A stretch of 64,000 nt of DNA. Origin: Dasyornis broadbenti (taxonomy: Eukaryota; Chordata; Aves; Passeriformes; Dasyornithidae). Location of the stretch: the NCBI GenBank assembly GCA_013397935.1, contig VZRN01011461.1:3318207-3382206 (forward strand), read 5' to 3'. The notes below the pieces were generated by a model. It searched no databases. It was not told the DNA's origin and saw nothing but the letters and a program-made list of their open reading frames with translations. Both the position numbers and the translations under genes were made by a program. Below, in pieces: positions 49,401 through 63,502 of the stretch. Numbering within the stretch: position 1 is the stretch's first letter; each line of letters begins with the position of its first letter.

Positions 49401-51293
49401 TATTCTTGCTGAAACCAGAAGTGAGTTAAATGCTAGACAGAAACAGGTGATAAAATAAGATCTTATTCCATTCTACTCCACTAGAAAACAGCAGATAAAG
49501 CTTCAGCGAAAATCAAGACAAACCTTTTGATTTTACCATAAATGTTTCAGGTTTGCTTCCTTCCTCCTCCAAAGTAAAAGCCCTTAAGCTGAAATCATGC
49601 AAAATTATATTCGCAAATGGATTGTTAGTCATCTACAGAATTCTGTCCAAGTTCAAGAATGGCAGAAGCCTGATAATTCATCTCTAAAAATTTGTGGTTT
49701 ACAAGTTGTCTTCATTTTAAGCAGTGAAGACATCTGCTTGTACGAAATGACTCACCCAGCACCCTTTTGCAAGCATTTTCTCTCAGACAGCTTTATTGGT
49801 TTTCTTTGCATTTAACACAATGTTAAGAAACACAAGAATTTTTCTAAATTTGTTAAGCACATTTGAAGTGTATGTTTCATTAAGATAGCATCCTGAGCCA
49901 ACAGTAGCATCACTCAGCTTCCACAGTAATTTCTGAGTCACTAGGAAATATACACACTACAAGTAGCTAAATGCTGTGCTCTCACAATTACTGGTGTGCA
50001 AGGCCACAGCTTGGACACTCAATAAATGTCCTAACAGAAATGTGAGGGAAGCAGCAAGCAGCAGTTTTCCAAGCTTTCGTATAATAATCAACCAAAATCA
50101 TTCCTAGTACAAATGCATTGACTCACATGAATTGTAGATCCAAAGGCAAGAAGTCTTATTTTACTGATACACCAGAATCAACAGCTAAACTTGTTCTTTA
50201 ATAATCAAAAACCATCTGCCCTCCAACTGGTAACAGATAAGATGTTGTATCTTCTTTTAACTCGGGTGTCTGTGGTCTAGATCAGTTCTGTGGCAAAACT
50301 GGAGATGAACTACCATCACATATTGCAGGAAAAATCCTTTAACATTTACAAAAGAAATTTTAAAATTAAGCAAATTCATTCAGCTTCTTCTAAAACAATT
50401 ATGCAACACACTATAAATTTGAGCAGTACCATCTGGTAGGAAGATGTACACTGCACATGTATCCATTATTCGCACATTTTCACACTGTACCAAGCCTCTA
50501 GGGGAATATATTTTACCATGATATTTGAATTGGAAAAACATCATTTAAGGACTCAAATTTGAAAAGAAATAGTTTGCATTTAAATGTAGTTACAGAATTA
50601 AAAGTGAAACTCACAATATGGAGTACAAATTACATGTACGTTATCTAATACAATGGGTCAGGACAAAAAGATATTTACATCATCGTTTTCAACATCTAGC
50701 TTAAGTGGTTGTATTTCCCACATGGACACTGCACCAGGTCTGACTTAGGTCCACTGAAGGGCCTACTGCTCTTCAGCATCTGTTCAGGAATCAATTCTTA
50801 ATTTAAGCACAAGCCGAAATATCTAAAGGGACTGCAAATATTAGATCTTAAGTTCATAGTACTGAAGCTTACTTGATTTCAAGATCTCTTTCCTTCATCG
50901 TGCAGATATGTGAATTGGCAAGTAAAAAGCTGGCCTAGGGGACGAAGACTAGAAGAAATTATAACCATGCACTGCAAGACAGAAGGAAAAGAAAGGCTTC
51001 CAAGGAGCATGAAAAGATCCTTTCTTCATACAGGACTTATCAGAAAAACGGCTGGTATTACCAAGATCAAAATACTGGGCAATTCTGTTTCTCTGGATAC
51101 AGCCAGGTTCCTGAGAATAACACTGGACAAGTGAGACTTGTTCACCACTTATTCCCAAATGTATTTGTATCTTAACACACAGGACCCAGCAAATTTCAGA
51201 CTGGCTGCAGTATTTACTGAGCTGATGAAGCCATGTTCTAGAGATGCATTTAAGCATCACTGGTGAGACTTGTAGATGGGAATTAGAACTTTA

Positions 51294-51321
51294 ATTAGAT
51301 CACCAGCTGAGGTGATCTAAT
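51294..51321. repeat. Perfect 11-bp inverted repeat with 6-nt loop
   Basis: ATTAGATCACC at 51294-51304, loop AGCTGA, then the exact reverse complement GGTGATCTAAT at 51311-51321. The loop contains the palindrome AGCT. No T run or gene end is adjacent, so it is listed as a structural curiosity only. Confidence 0.85.
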
Positions 51322-53060
51322 ACAATAAACTACCTTCAGCAGCAGATCTAGCAGGAAGATAAATAATTTGCATTGGATCACTCAAATTATGCCCTCATTC
51401 TTTTACTTCAAGACCTCAGATGCAGAAGTTGATTAATGCTTGACTCATTTCTTATTCAAAAGTAGAGAGCAAAGGGCAGAAATAAACAAAATTTCATTTG
51501 AAACAATGCAGTTTCTACTTAAAGGCAAGATCTAAACTAATTTCTAACACAGACTTTCTTTCATAAGCTCCTTTGCTATAAAGATGAGTCTTTCTTTGTC
51601 AGCAATTCTTTTTTCTCAGTCATTGCACAAGTACCGTAGCCCAACACTCTCTTCAAAGGATCATGCTGAAATTTTGCACTGAAAACTCAAACATAAGGAA
51701 TTTGGGTTCAGATAAAAATTACTTGGCTTACTTTCCTGTCTATTTTTATACAGAAGTTGAGAGGAGAAGTTTTTCAAGAGACTCAATAAAAAAATCATAT
51801 ATGACATATCTACAGCTATTTCCTATCCAGATAATTGTTCCCAAAAGTATGGAATTAAAATTAGTTTTAAATGTTTCTTGATATAATGGATAGAGATTTT
51901 CATCCCTGACCATTTTGCCATCATCTGCTATCCAGTTTATACTGCAGAATCCTACAAAGACTTTAAGGAACAAATCATCAGAATCACCATGGGTTCCATA
52001 GCTATTGGAGCAGCCTCAAGGCTTGTAGTCTTCAGAGCGTTTTTTCTACCTTCGCTGAGAAACTGGGCAGGACCAGGTGGGAATTTTGATGGATGTTTAA
52101 CTAACGCTGATGTATTTATAAAGTTGCTTGTGTATTTTATCGATGAGCAATCATTACTTAAAATCAAAAAGCATAGCTTGTAGTTATTAAAATAGGCCCA
52201 AGGAGTTCTTGTAGAGTCATGAAAATTGAGAAGACTGAGAATGTGTCAGAGAACCTCTAGTGATCTAGCCTATTTCTCTACAGAAGGCTGCTTCACACTT
52301 TTTTATACAGTAAAGAAAACTCCATGAGAGAGCTCAATCTCATCTGTTCAAGAAAGTGTAAAATACACTCTAGAGGTGTGACAAGAACCAGTGAGAGAAC
52401 TGCTGGGATTTTCTCACTGAGTGCCTTTATTTGAACGTCAGCAACTTTAATCTAGATCACTCATTATATAACAGGACCCCACAACTTCAGTGATATATTG
52501 GAAAAATACCTTTTCAGCCTGGTTTGTGTTGCTCCTCTGTTAGCTTTTAAAGCTTGTAAAGCCAACTAAGGAATAACCTGGACAAATTTGTGAGTTTTAT
52601 CATTAAATACCTCTTTAAAAATCACTTAAGGTCACAGCTAAGACATGAAATATTACTGACAATGCACATTTTGTTTGTCTAAGCATATTTGGCAGGTAAT
52701 CTCACAGTACAGTGAGCTTCCTTCATCAGCTCAGGTTTCATTGCTTCCCAACACACACTCTTTTCCTATTAATGCTCTTTGACAAATTCACTGCACATTA
52801 ACATTTATTACTTGCTCTCTCATGCAAAACGGGCCACTATTTCTCAATCCCAGTAAGTTTTCAAAATTAGCTAGTTTCTAGTTCAGACAGGTGCGGGTGT
52901 TGGCACTGCAACATTCGGGATACAAATGTGCCGTACAGCTGATACAGTTACAGGCTTGCCAAGCACAGCCCCAGAGCACGGAGCAAAGCAGGGTCTCTTC
53001 TTTACTGGGGCATCACTTGAGAAAATGCTACCTGCTGTTGTTAAAACAGAAGACTAGGGA

Positions 53061-53061
<1 letters not shown>

Positions 53062-53084
<23 letters not shown>
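53062..53084. repeat. T homopolymer (23 nt)
   Basis: An uninterrupted T run of 23. Read on the minus strand it is a poly-A, but the sequence before it on that strand is not recognisable as a retrocopy. Confidence 0.9.
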
Positions 53085-53093
<9 letters not shown>

Positions 53094-56000
53094 AGGCGTT
53101 TTTGAGCCATCCAAGTGGAAAAGAAGAGGCTTTGAGAGCTATTACTGCACAAGCCTTCAGTGATAGGGAAAGCTACCTGAGTACAGAAATAGTGGAACAC
53201 TTTACCAGGAAGGTTACTGATTGAAACCTCTCTTGCTGTTTCTTCAATTCAGGTGAAATTCCTAGAATTAGACATGCTTTCTCTGTCCTACCAGTATTCA
53301 GTTCCTATTTGATCCTACACAAGGCTTTCAATCTGCCACTCAACGACTTTTTCCTCTCCAGGAAGGCTCCAACTTCCTAGTCAGAGTATTATACAAAGCA
53401 GAATGGCACTGAGAGATTTCCACAGGTCCACCCATCTCTGCCCCCAGCCTGGAGTTGATACTTATTTCTGAATCACAAATAGAATTAGTTCCCAATTCAT
53501 TTTCCTGCACTCCAGTTGAATATTACTGGCCTCTGGCTATTGGACCCTGATATTTAACACAAGAACACTGTGAGAATCTTTTTGGAAAAAGAAGGAAAGC
53601 TTTGGGAGAGAAGGATAACTACAAGAAGGTGATTTCTACATGACACGTGTTACTGGTCTGGAGTTTGTAAAACCTGAAGATCCCATGAGAAACTGCATAG
53701 TCAGTCCTTTAAAGCTATGGACCGTGTTCACCCGCAATGTAAATTACACATGAAAAGCACAAGTGTAGTAATGGAATTTGTGTGGTAAAAAGTTTAAGAA
53801 CTAGGGTCCTAGACATGGAAGATAAGTTTGCACTAGTTCCAAACTCTCAGCAAAAGCAAAAGTTACAAAGATGTTCTTAAAAATATCTTAATTTAAACGG
53901 TAAAATAAAATCTTAACCTAAGCTGATCCTTCATCACAAGAGTTACTGTATCATTAATACTAAACCTTGGACGCTCTTCATTTCACCACATTACTTCAGA
54001 AGGCAACCCCTGAGATACCTACAGAGCCTACAGGTAATTTTTTATGTTCTCTCAACTGCAAATTAAGCTTATTTATACATATGAAAACATGCTCTAAGGT
54101 AACAGATGGGAGCTTCTGTGAGAAATATGCACATAAATTTTAGGTTTCATGTGAGCTGTAGATGAAAACAAGCATACTGCCTCAGATTGAAATCACCCAG
54201 CTGTATTGATTTTTCAGAATGGAACATGACTAGAAGTTATTCACAGATGGTCTGCTCCTGCAGCAGCAAGCTGCTCTCCCTACTCTCACGGGAAAAGGTG
54301 CACTGAGGAGAAGAGCTACTGATGAGCTGAAGAAAAAAAACTACTCCAGGCATGACCTGCAATGGATCTGACTGAAAAGTATTTGCTCAAAACTCCAGAA
54401 ATTATTTAAAAAAAACTATTTCATTCCTCATCTCATTCCCTTCATCATATAGGTACCTATAGCTCCACTATGTGACCTGCCTCAGACAACAATCCTGTCA
54501 CAGACAGCAACACTAATCATTTCCTCTCTCTACCCCACCCAAAAAAAATCTCAGTCCCAACCATCAGGTAGACACTTCCTTCATCTTCTTCATTACCCAG
54601 TCTCCTGAAACCTTCCCAAAAACTTTGCAGTGGGGCTTTCTCCTCCCTCTCCTAGTCCCAGTGTCCAGGCAGGTTCACTGCAGCTCACACAGAGCATTCC
54701 CTGAGCTGGCTTCAACCTTGGACAGGGAAGAACTGAGGCAGCAGGGCTGACCCCAGGCAGGCTGTCACACACACCAAAACAGCATGCAGAATAAAACCAA
54801 TCCAAAACCCCCACGGGTCTTCAAGTTGTCTCGTCTCCCACCTTCACAAAGTAAAATGTCATGCCCCCTGCAAGGTTGCCACGAAGTTTTTAAGAAGATA
54901 CTGTGCAATCAAGCATGTGCAGTATGGATATAATGCTGGAGAACCACGTCCCAGGTTTGGTAGGTTTATGGAAAGGAAACCCAGCTGGGATTTATGGTAC
55001 TGGTGGTTTATACTCAGATGGACACATTTGACCTCTTGGGTTTGGATTTTTTTGCCTGTTTAGATCCATGATCTCAGCTGGCAAGCATCCCAGCAACTGA
55101 GCAGTTAGGGATGCAAGTCAGTGAATTAACCCCTTCTGAACCAAAGCCCTACACTCAGGCGTCATTCAGGACCAATCTTACTCAGTGACTCTGTCAGTGG
55201 GAAGTCCACATGTAGCCTGTACCAAGCAGCAGGTTGTAATAGTCTGCAGGAACAGCATTTGTGATCTTAGGACAAAAGAACATTCATCAGCAACAAATTC
55301 TGAGCAGAAGCATTTAATACAGTCACGACACTCTGCCAAGGAAGATTTACTTCTTTAGTGAGGCACAAGATTGCAACTGCTGAAATTCTGTCTCCTGGGC
55401 ATTTGAAGTCTATAGCACCTCCACAAACTCTAAGTTTACTCAGCTAGAAAAACTAAAAATAAACCCAAACATAAATGATGTGGCAGACTGACATTCATAG
55501 ATCCTGAAATCCAATGCACATCAGTGCTGACCTAGAACAACCAAAGCTGCACTGTCATTTCACAACTCATAGCTTGCCCTACGTAAGAGATGCACTTTAT
55601 GGGCGCTAAGTTGTGAAGAAAACCAGCGGTCATAATTATCGTCACAATTACAAGTCCTTTTTCTCTTATTGCATTCCTCTAAACAGACCAAAATGAAAAA
55701 CCTTTGCAATTCCTCCCAAGGTTATTCTGCACACTCCCACACAAGAGAATTCCTGAGGGTATGGATCTGATGAAGTTATGAATCACACAGTTTTAGAAAC
55801 AACCAGGAGACCCTCAAGAGCTGGTATAAATGGAACAACAAGAGTTTCCCTTTTAACTGCACTGTGACAACGACGGAGTTCCTGCCCCAACACACACCCT
55901 AGGGTGGCTACCATTAGGACTCCAGTGGTGGAACCAGTCACTCAACACAGAAAGCTGGTGCCTGTGCCCAGTACCAGTACAGGTGCCACACCTGGAGACT

Positions 56001-59000
56001 TTCATTCTGGTCTTACTTACATTCATGGATTGAGACCCATGTACTGGATCAACTGCACAGAACCAACAGCACCTACAGCTGTAGTAGGGACAACTTCATA
56101 CAGACAGACTGGTTCGGATGTTCCTGCTGGAGAGTACTTTAGTTTTTCCATGAGACAAGCAGTTCTGACAGTCCCAGAAGTCTGCAGCAGGAAGCCTCAC
56201 ACAGACAGCAAATGATGCTACAGCAAAGAATTGATGGCTACTAAGTCATCATCTTTAGATGCAGGAATCACAGACGTAGCACTCCTCTGGCACGTTCACA
56301 CACCTCGAGCAGTCTGGAGAAGAATTAGCTCCAAGTTGGGTCCTCACTGTAATAAATCAGGGGTTTCCTTTTGTTTACCTTCAGCATAGAAAAGAGTGCA
56401 GAACATCTCCTTGTAAAGGGAACTCTTTTGCACAAAAAATTCATCTTCCGCAAAATATTGAAGCCAAGTCCCAGATTTCAACGATTGTAAGTTTTATGGC
56501 TAGCATCACACCTGCCAACAGCCATCCTTAAGTACTTCAAGCAGACGTAAAATGCTATTACACATCCTCCTGAATATTCAGAAGATCAGATAATCAAAAT
56601 TTCCCATTTCAGAGGGATGATTAGGAAGTGCAGGTCTCATTTCTAAAGTGTAACTTCCAGCCACTACTGATCGTTCTAGCAAATATACCTAACTATTATG
56701 TTTATCCCTAGGCTGAAGTCATCTCCCAAATGACCATTGTACCCTCTAGTTTCACTTCTTGTCTCTTCAGTGGTGCAGTTATGCGTGAATATTAATTACG
56801 GCATAAAGAAAACCAAAGTTATTAAAAACATTTTAAAATGGGATTTATTCATACAAAAATGGTTTATATGAGGTAAGGCATGACATTATGACAATAAATG
56901 TAAAGTAACATCCATTTTCAATTTTAAAACCCCTCTTTTAAAATAAACCTAAAATTGATCCATAATATTTAGTTATTCTTAATGTTTTTCTTCCACACCC
57001 TCAATTTCTATTTCAGCTTTTTGACTATAGAGGATGTATGTTAAACATGACCAAAAGAAAGATGCTTTTAAAATCAAAAGTACTTCCTCTGAACTAAAGC
57101 ATGAGTTACCTTTTTGCAGAAATACACTCTCTCCACTTGAAGGCAAACTTCAGTACATCTTGATACACTGTCCAAAACCTTGAACATGTCTGAAAAGGAA
57201 CTCACATGCTTTATAAAAAACTGCCTTCTGTTCAATCAGCCTTGACTCCACATTGCTTTGTACCAGCATTTAACCAAAGTTTGGAAACAGATAATAGTAG
57301 AGAAGGCAGGCTGGATAGCACACATACAGGCAGGAAAATTTATAGCGTGGTCTAGTGAAAAGGAAAACTAAAAGTATTTTTGCCTAAGTTCTTCACATTA
57401 AAAATTGAACACTACACCTGCCACAGAACAGTCTCACTAAGTCTGGCTAATCTTCAGGGTAGCTGCATATGGAAGAAAAAAGATTCATTAACATATCTTA
57501 ATGCAGTGGTTAATGGTATGACTCCACAAGATGATGATAAGCGAAGACATTGCAAAAATCCAGGGTTCTTAAACTATTACATTGTTATGAGTTTACATAC
57601 TTGTGAGGCACAACAAACGTGTTTAACCAACCACCGTAAACCACCATAGGAACATGCTTCAGGTGTAACCAACCACCAACCCCACAGTGAGCACTTACTG
57701 GTTCTAACAATTGTTTTCCAGTTCTGTAACTTGTTTTTCACCTCTAGTTTAGCTGAGTCATTCCCAGAATGCTCTCTGGTTAGCCCAAGCAGCAGAAGTG
57801 AGCAAGGATTTTACAAGGGCAACAAGGCCCTCGCTTTGGAAGGCCTTTCCGCTCTGCAACATCTTAACACACACCAAAAAAAAAAAACAGCCCAGAGGAA
57901 TTGTCCCATATACCACAGACACATTGCTCCAAAATGGGCACCTGAAATAAACAAAAAGAAAATTTGAAATTCTTAAGAAATAGGAACCAGGAAAAGCTAC
58001 AACCAAAAGTTTTACTTTCCTGATGCTTGCGTGCCTTCCCTCTACTCCCTGTTATGTAAAACGCTTCAATACAACACGCTTAAAGCAATCTCACCCAGTA
58101 ATCTCCAGCAGAGAGCTAAAGGATGCAGGAGATTTTTTACAAAATCTGTCTTCAAGCCATCAGCTAAATATTCTACAATCCATGGGCAACTGCCTGGAAT
58201 GAAGCAGCATGTTCTGTTCTGGATTTGGCACCTTGCAGCTTTAACTGATTATTTACACAGTCATTAAGATCATGCTGAATTTTGGAGATGCTGCAGGAGA
58301 TCCCCACCAGTGAGAGCTGTCACTGGAATTCCTGGGAGGAGGGAGCAGGAGGGTAAAATTATGTTGGGAGTCAACTGGAGGAGACCTCTTGCCGAAATAA
58401 CCTCTTCAAGTGCAGCTTTAAGGTGTAACTGGAAGGCAGGGCACAACCAGAACCGACAGTAAAATGGAACACCAGTCCAAGATAAAGGTGGACTCTAACC
58501 ACAAGGAAATAATACTGGAATTTTCCCCACTTTGATGTGCCTTGGCAGAGCAATTCGGTGCAGTACAGAGCCTTGAGGCTCTCCATTTTGCAGTGAAACT
58601 GAAAACATTTCTAATGCTGCAACAAGAAATGCAGAAGTATTTTAAGGAAAGTCACTGTAACACAAAAAGGAGAAAATAATAATCCAGCATTTTCATGCCC
58701 TATTTTATATACCCTCTCTAAAAGCCAACTACCACATACAAAATAAGAGAAGGATGGACTCTCATATTATGTTTTACAAGTTCAATTAGGAATATAATAA
58801 TCCTCACCATTTTTGTTACATATTTTAAATAATTAAGCAAGGAAAGTTCCAGATACCCATCCCCAGTATAAAGCAGCAGTTTGTGCCCTCAAGGCAAGCC
58901 CTGCCTGTGTTCTCTGATAAAAGAAGCCAATCACTCTGAAGGAACTGTCACCATTAATGTCACTCTAACGAGTGCTTTTGACATGTCACCAACTTGAATT

Positions 59001-59514
59001 GCCAGAAATAAAAGTTAGAGAAACCAAATTTCACTCTGCTTGCAGAAGAACACTGTCTTATGAAACCTTTGAAACAAAATTTCCACTGCCCAGGTGCTAT
59101 AACGTTCCTGGTCAGGTCTATTCAAGGAAGCATTCAAGTACCTGTCTCTGTGTCGTTGGTTACATTCCCTGCAGTGAGCTGTGGAGGTGCAAGTGACAAT
59201 TGTCAAGTGCTTCTGTTAATTCCACTGATAAAAAGCAATTGAATCACCATGTCATCGTGCTCCTGTGCAACCAGAGCTAAATGCAGTTTCAGATCTCTTT
59301 CTAGAACTTATTTTTAATAAATTATTCCATTCTAGAATGTTTCCCAAAATTTAGCCACATCTCAGCTGCCTTCCCTTGCCACGTATCCTGTAAAAAACTA
59401 TGAACAATCAAATATCTGAAGTTCTGCCTCCTCTCAGACACTGTAACAGGTCTAATTTTCAAGTATCTTGCCTGTCACTGTGCAGGCTGTAAATCCAAAA
59501 ACCTTGGGACAAGC

Positions 59515-59556
59515 ATTACATATCACCTGTGCTGGATTACATATCACCTGTGCTGG
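59515..59556. repeat. Perfect 21-bp tandem duplication
   Basis: A unit beginning ATTACATATCACCTGTGCTG is present twice head to tail, at 59515-59535 and 59536-59556, with no differences. This marks a recent duplication. Confidence 0.93.
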
Positions 59557-62500
59557 CTGGCAAGGGCTTGAAACTTGCTGTCCAGGAGGTACCAAGGCTG
59601 GGTAGTAGGTTCTCACCCTCTATTTAGACTTTGACAGTCATGCCTAGAGGGAATCCTTTCCACTAAACCTAATTGTTTTACTGAAATGCTGCCAGACACC
59701 TCCATTACACCCCTGAAGTGCCAGGAGAAATTATAGCTTTTATTTGCACTTTCCTGAAAATAGCTCAGTAGTGCATGCCAAAATGGGGATCCTGACATTA
59801 TTCACAATTTGGAAGAGGCAAACTATCAGTTATCTTTAAACAAAGCACTGATCCTCTTTCTTTTATGAAAGAAATTATTCTGTATTGCAGAAGAGGGACA
59901 GTTAACAGTAACTACCACTTCGAGGGTGTTCCAGACAAGAACAATCTTTTGTAAAGCCATAAATTTCCTGCCACAACCACACAAACAGGAGGGCTCAGCT
60001 GAGATCCTTGTTTAAAAACGTCCTTGGTAAGTAGTTGCTAATTGTTCTTTTATGTAGACATTGTCTGTTTTCACCTTTTAGCATGAGCCAGAAGAAAATA
60101 TCCTTAAAATGGGAAGTGTTGCTTACGTTGTCGTGCATTTGCATACACCATGCAGCTACATTAAATAATGGATTTCATAGCATGAACTATATAAAACACG
60201 TTTTTCTTAACAATTATTAACACCATTCATGTGATAAGGAGAAAATGCATTTATGCATATGATAAATGTCAGTGCCCTTGCCCCCTCTACAACAATACCT
60301 CACATACCCCTTTTTTTTCCCTCGTAATCAAATATCACCAATGCTGCCATTTTAACTTTGATGTTATAGGGCAGACTAATGTTATTTATCATTAATGATG
60401 AATAGCAAGTTTAAGGGAGAAATATGATACATACAATAAAAAGAGGAAACAAGATACCTATTTCTGGGCTAAAACCAACCCAATTCAATAGCACACTACT
60501 TGCAGGACTTACTTTGCACACTGGGACATGGAAAAAAATCTCAGTTTTGTCTTTCTTCTACAGGCACACTGTTATTATTCCCAGATGGAACACAAATTTT
60601 CTCTCCTGGAAAGGCATGGCCAGGACACAAACAGCTCTGTTTGCTTTTTAATTTCACACATATCCACTGCTGCATCAGCCAACTTCAATTTGTTAAGCCT
60701 CCTTTCAAGGCTGTTTGCTTTGTTTCAGATTTCAAAGCACAGTGATCTTTCCTCATACTGGGTTTTGCCCAGTGGTTGTCCTGTGCTCTGCACACCCTTC
60801 TCAAACCAAAGCACAGAAAGAGATCCAGTGGTATGATTGTTGTTGCACTGTGTTGGAGTCTTATGTACCAACAGGCAAAATTTTCTGATTAATGACACTT
60901 TGTGTCACACAAGATGTCTTAACTTCCCCTAAACAATTAGGTAAGATGGTATTATGCAAGAATAATAACTGGAGATCAGGAATAGGATTTTTATCTGGTC
61001 TTTCACAGGCCAATGGCACAGAGATAAATACTCTTACAAATATAAAAGGAATAAATACTTTAAAAAGAAAAGCATCATTCAAGCTTCCAGGTACTTTCTG
61101 CTTTACTGAATGACATGTATAGTTACAATTTAATTTGCAGTGGATTAATGCAGCCTCACATCCAGAGTTTTATCACAGAGGAGCATGCAAACACTTCCTA
61201 AACAGCTTACACCAACACTGGTATCACTTCAATATGTTTCAGCATATATCTCAGCTCAATTGATCTACTCTAGTAAAGTGCACCCCTGCAGAGAAAATAA
61301 GTGTTCTAGGTTTCTCCTCAATACACAAGCGTGTACATGCTAAAATGAGGCTAAAGAGAAATAAGCACTAGTTTGGTTTATTGTATTGTCTTTTCCAGTA
61401 ATCAAAGGTATGTTGTCCACAATGAAAGACCAATCAAAGTTACAGAAGGAGAGTATTTAATCAGCTACACATTATTTCAGAGGTACTTGTTTCCATACTG
61501 ATGATTCAGACCTGAAAAATCAGGTTACTTGAACAGCCAGTGGAACAATTCTGCTGGGAATACTTGGTTATAAAATTAATATTCAAGCCCAGTATCCTAT
61601 TAGGGCATTTGTTCTCATTTGGGACTTCCAATTTATTTACCTCATAGACTTTTTGTAGTGGAAGACAGTTCACAGTTCATCACTTAAAACTTCATCAAGG
61701 CAGTTCCCAAAGAGAATGAGATCAGTGGGATTTTAATCAACATGGCAGAATGCCAGAGGAAAATATAGATTTTCATATACCTGGTAGGGTCAATAAGAGA
61801 CTGTGTTCACCGGACTAGGAGAAAATGGGAAAAGTTAGTAAATGCCAGAGTGGGAATATGTTGGTTCATTGATTTTTTTTCCCCCCATCACCTGAAAAGG
61901 CTAAAATCGTATCATTTACAGAGACTATTTTTCTGACAGCATGAGTAATAGTATCCTCTGCTCCATTTTGTCATAACTCTTTGGCTAGTCTCTTCTTCCA
62001 AATCTGTGTGTCTGCTAATGTCTACTGTTTTAACCCTAAAACATCACCAGTATACACAAAAATTGTGTTTCAGCAGAGAGCACATGGAGTAAGGTAACAC
62101 TGCAGCACAGTTCAACCGTCCATGTCTGAAATAAAGATGAAATAAAAACTGCCTTAATTCCCAAACCACAGATGGAGTTTGGGAAAGCAGATTTACCATC
62201 CCTTGGGCAAAGTCCCAGCCTGAACTTCAGACCTCTTGGTACCTGGAGGAGCAAAGGAACCTGCCCCGCACACCCTTCTCTAGACTCATGCCTGCAACCT
62301 TTCAAACTCCTTCCCATCACAGAAATGCCTCTTCATCACCAGCATCCCTTTTTGAGTAAATTTATCACTTACAGGCTCATTAATCACCTCTTAAAAACAC
62401 GAGCAGAAAATAAATACATCAATAGACAATGACACCAAAGAAAGCAACTCATGTATCCATTGTTCGTATGTGAGCAACAACTACACACCTGTATCTGTCT

Positions 62501-63475
62501 TTGCAACGTACTTCAGTCCTTTAAGGAAGTCAAATCTTCCTGCATATCCAGCCAGACACTTGGTTACTCATAAATTTAGAGGCTTTCTCTGAGAACAGCC
62601 AAGTTTGAAAATCAGGGTCTGATTCTGAGATCGTGCTTAACTTGGACTAAAACTAGCAGTTACAAATGCATGGAGGTTTTTTCAAAAGCCTTGAACATAA
62701 GAGATCACACTGCTCATTTGCTGATTTACTAGATGTTTCTTAATGTTTTGCTCTCCTTGCAGCATGTTGATCTTCACTTTGGAAAAAACATAGGGCAAGT
62801 TCTGCAAGTTTTCTGTCCAAAATAGCAGACACAGCACAGCTGCCATTCCAAGGCATTTCCAATGAAACTGAGGCAGGAAGCCAACTCCCCCTTTTAGCAG
62901 AGGCAAACCATAGGCCACTCAGCTGTGGCCCTGAGGGCTTCTGTGTGCCAGTCAGATTAGATCAGATGCAGCAAAAGAGCAAAGAAATGTAAGAGACAAC
63001 TTAAACTCAGAATGCTTTTCCAAAGCTTTCCCAGCAAAGTAGGTCTAGAACAGAGAGGCAGTGGCAGCACAGGGGAGGTATGAGGGGAATGAAGACACAA
63101 CTGATATGAAGAACATAAAGCTGAAAGTACATGGTGGTCCTCTCGAAATCAAAAATTGAAACCTCAGCTGATAAAAGAAACAAGAGGAGAAAAAATCCAA
63201 ACCTGGCTTTGTCGGTGCACGTGGAGCACATGGAGTCAGTTCCAGGAGTTTTGGCTGTGCTACCAACACAACTTTGTTTCATCACTCTGCATCATCAAAT
63301 ACTGAGTGATAATGCCTTTGCCAACTAGAGGTTAAGGCACGTACTTCAAAAAGAAACTGGTGGCTGGCAAGGGATTCACAAACCTACACTGACTTTCTGC
63401 AGCACTTCGTACCGCCTTCTTCAACGAGGGAAGTACAAGGAAACAGATGTATCCTTTCTACCTCACTCCCAATGC

Positions 63476-63502
63476 AAAAAAAAAAAAAAAAAAAAAAAAA
63501 AA
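63476..63502. repeat. A homopolymer (27 nt)
   Basis: This is the longest single-base run in the window, with 27 consecutive A. It is preceded by CTCACTCCCAATGC, which shows no polyadenylation signal, so a retroposed tail is not supported. Confidence 0.9.

Noticed and set aside
53100..53290. Possible further CR1 3' fragment (AGTGGAACACTTTACCAGGA)
   Set aside because: Only one short phrase resembles the older CR1 3' text; the flanking sequence does not continue the match.
63476..63502. Poly-A as the tail of a processed pseudogene
   Set aside because: The sequence before the A run contains no recognisable gene and no AATAAA-type signal at the expected distance.
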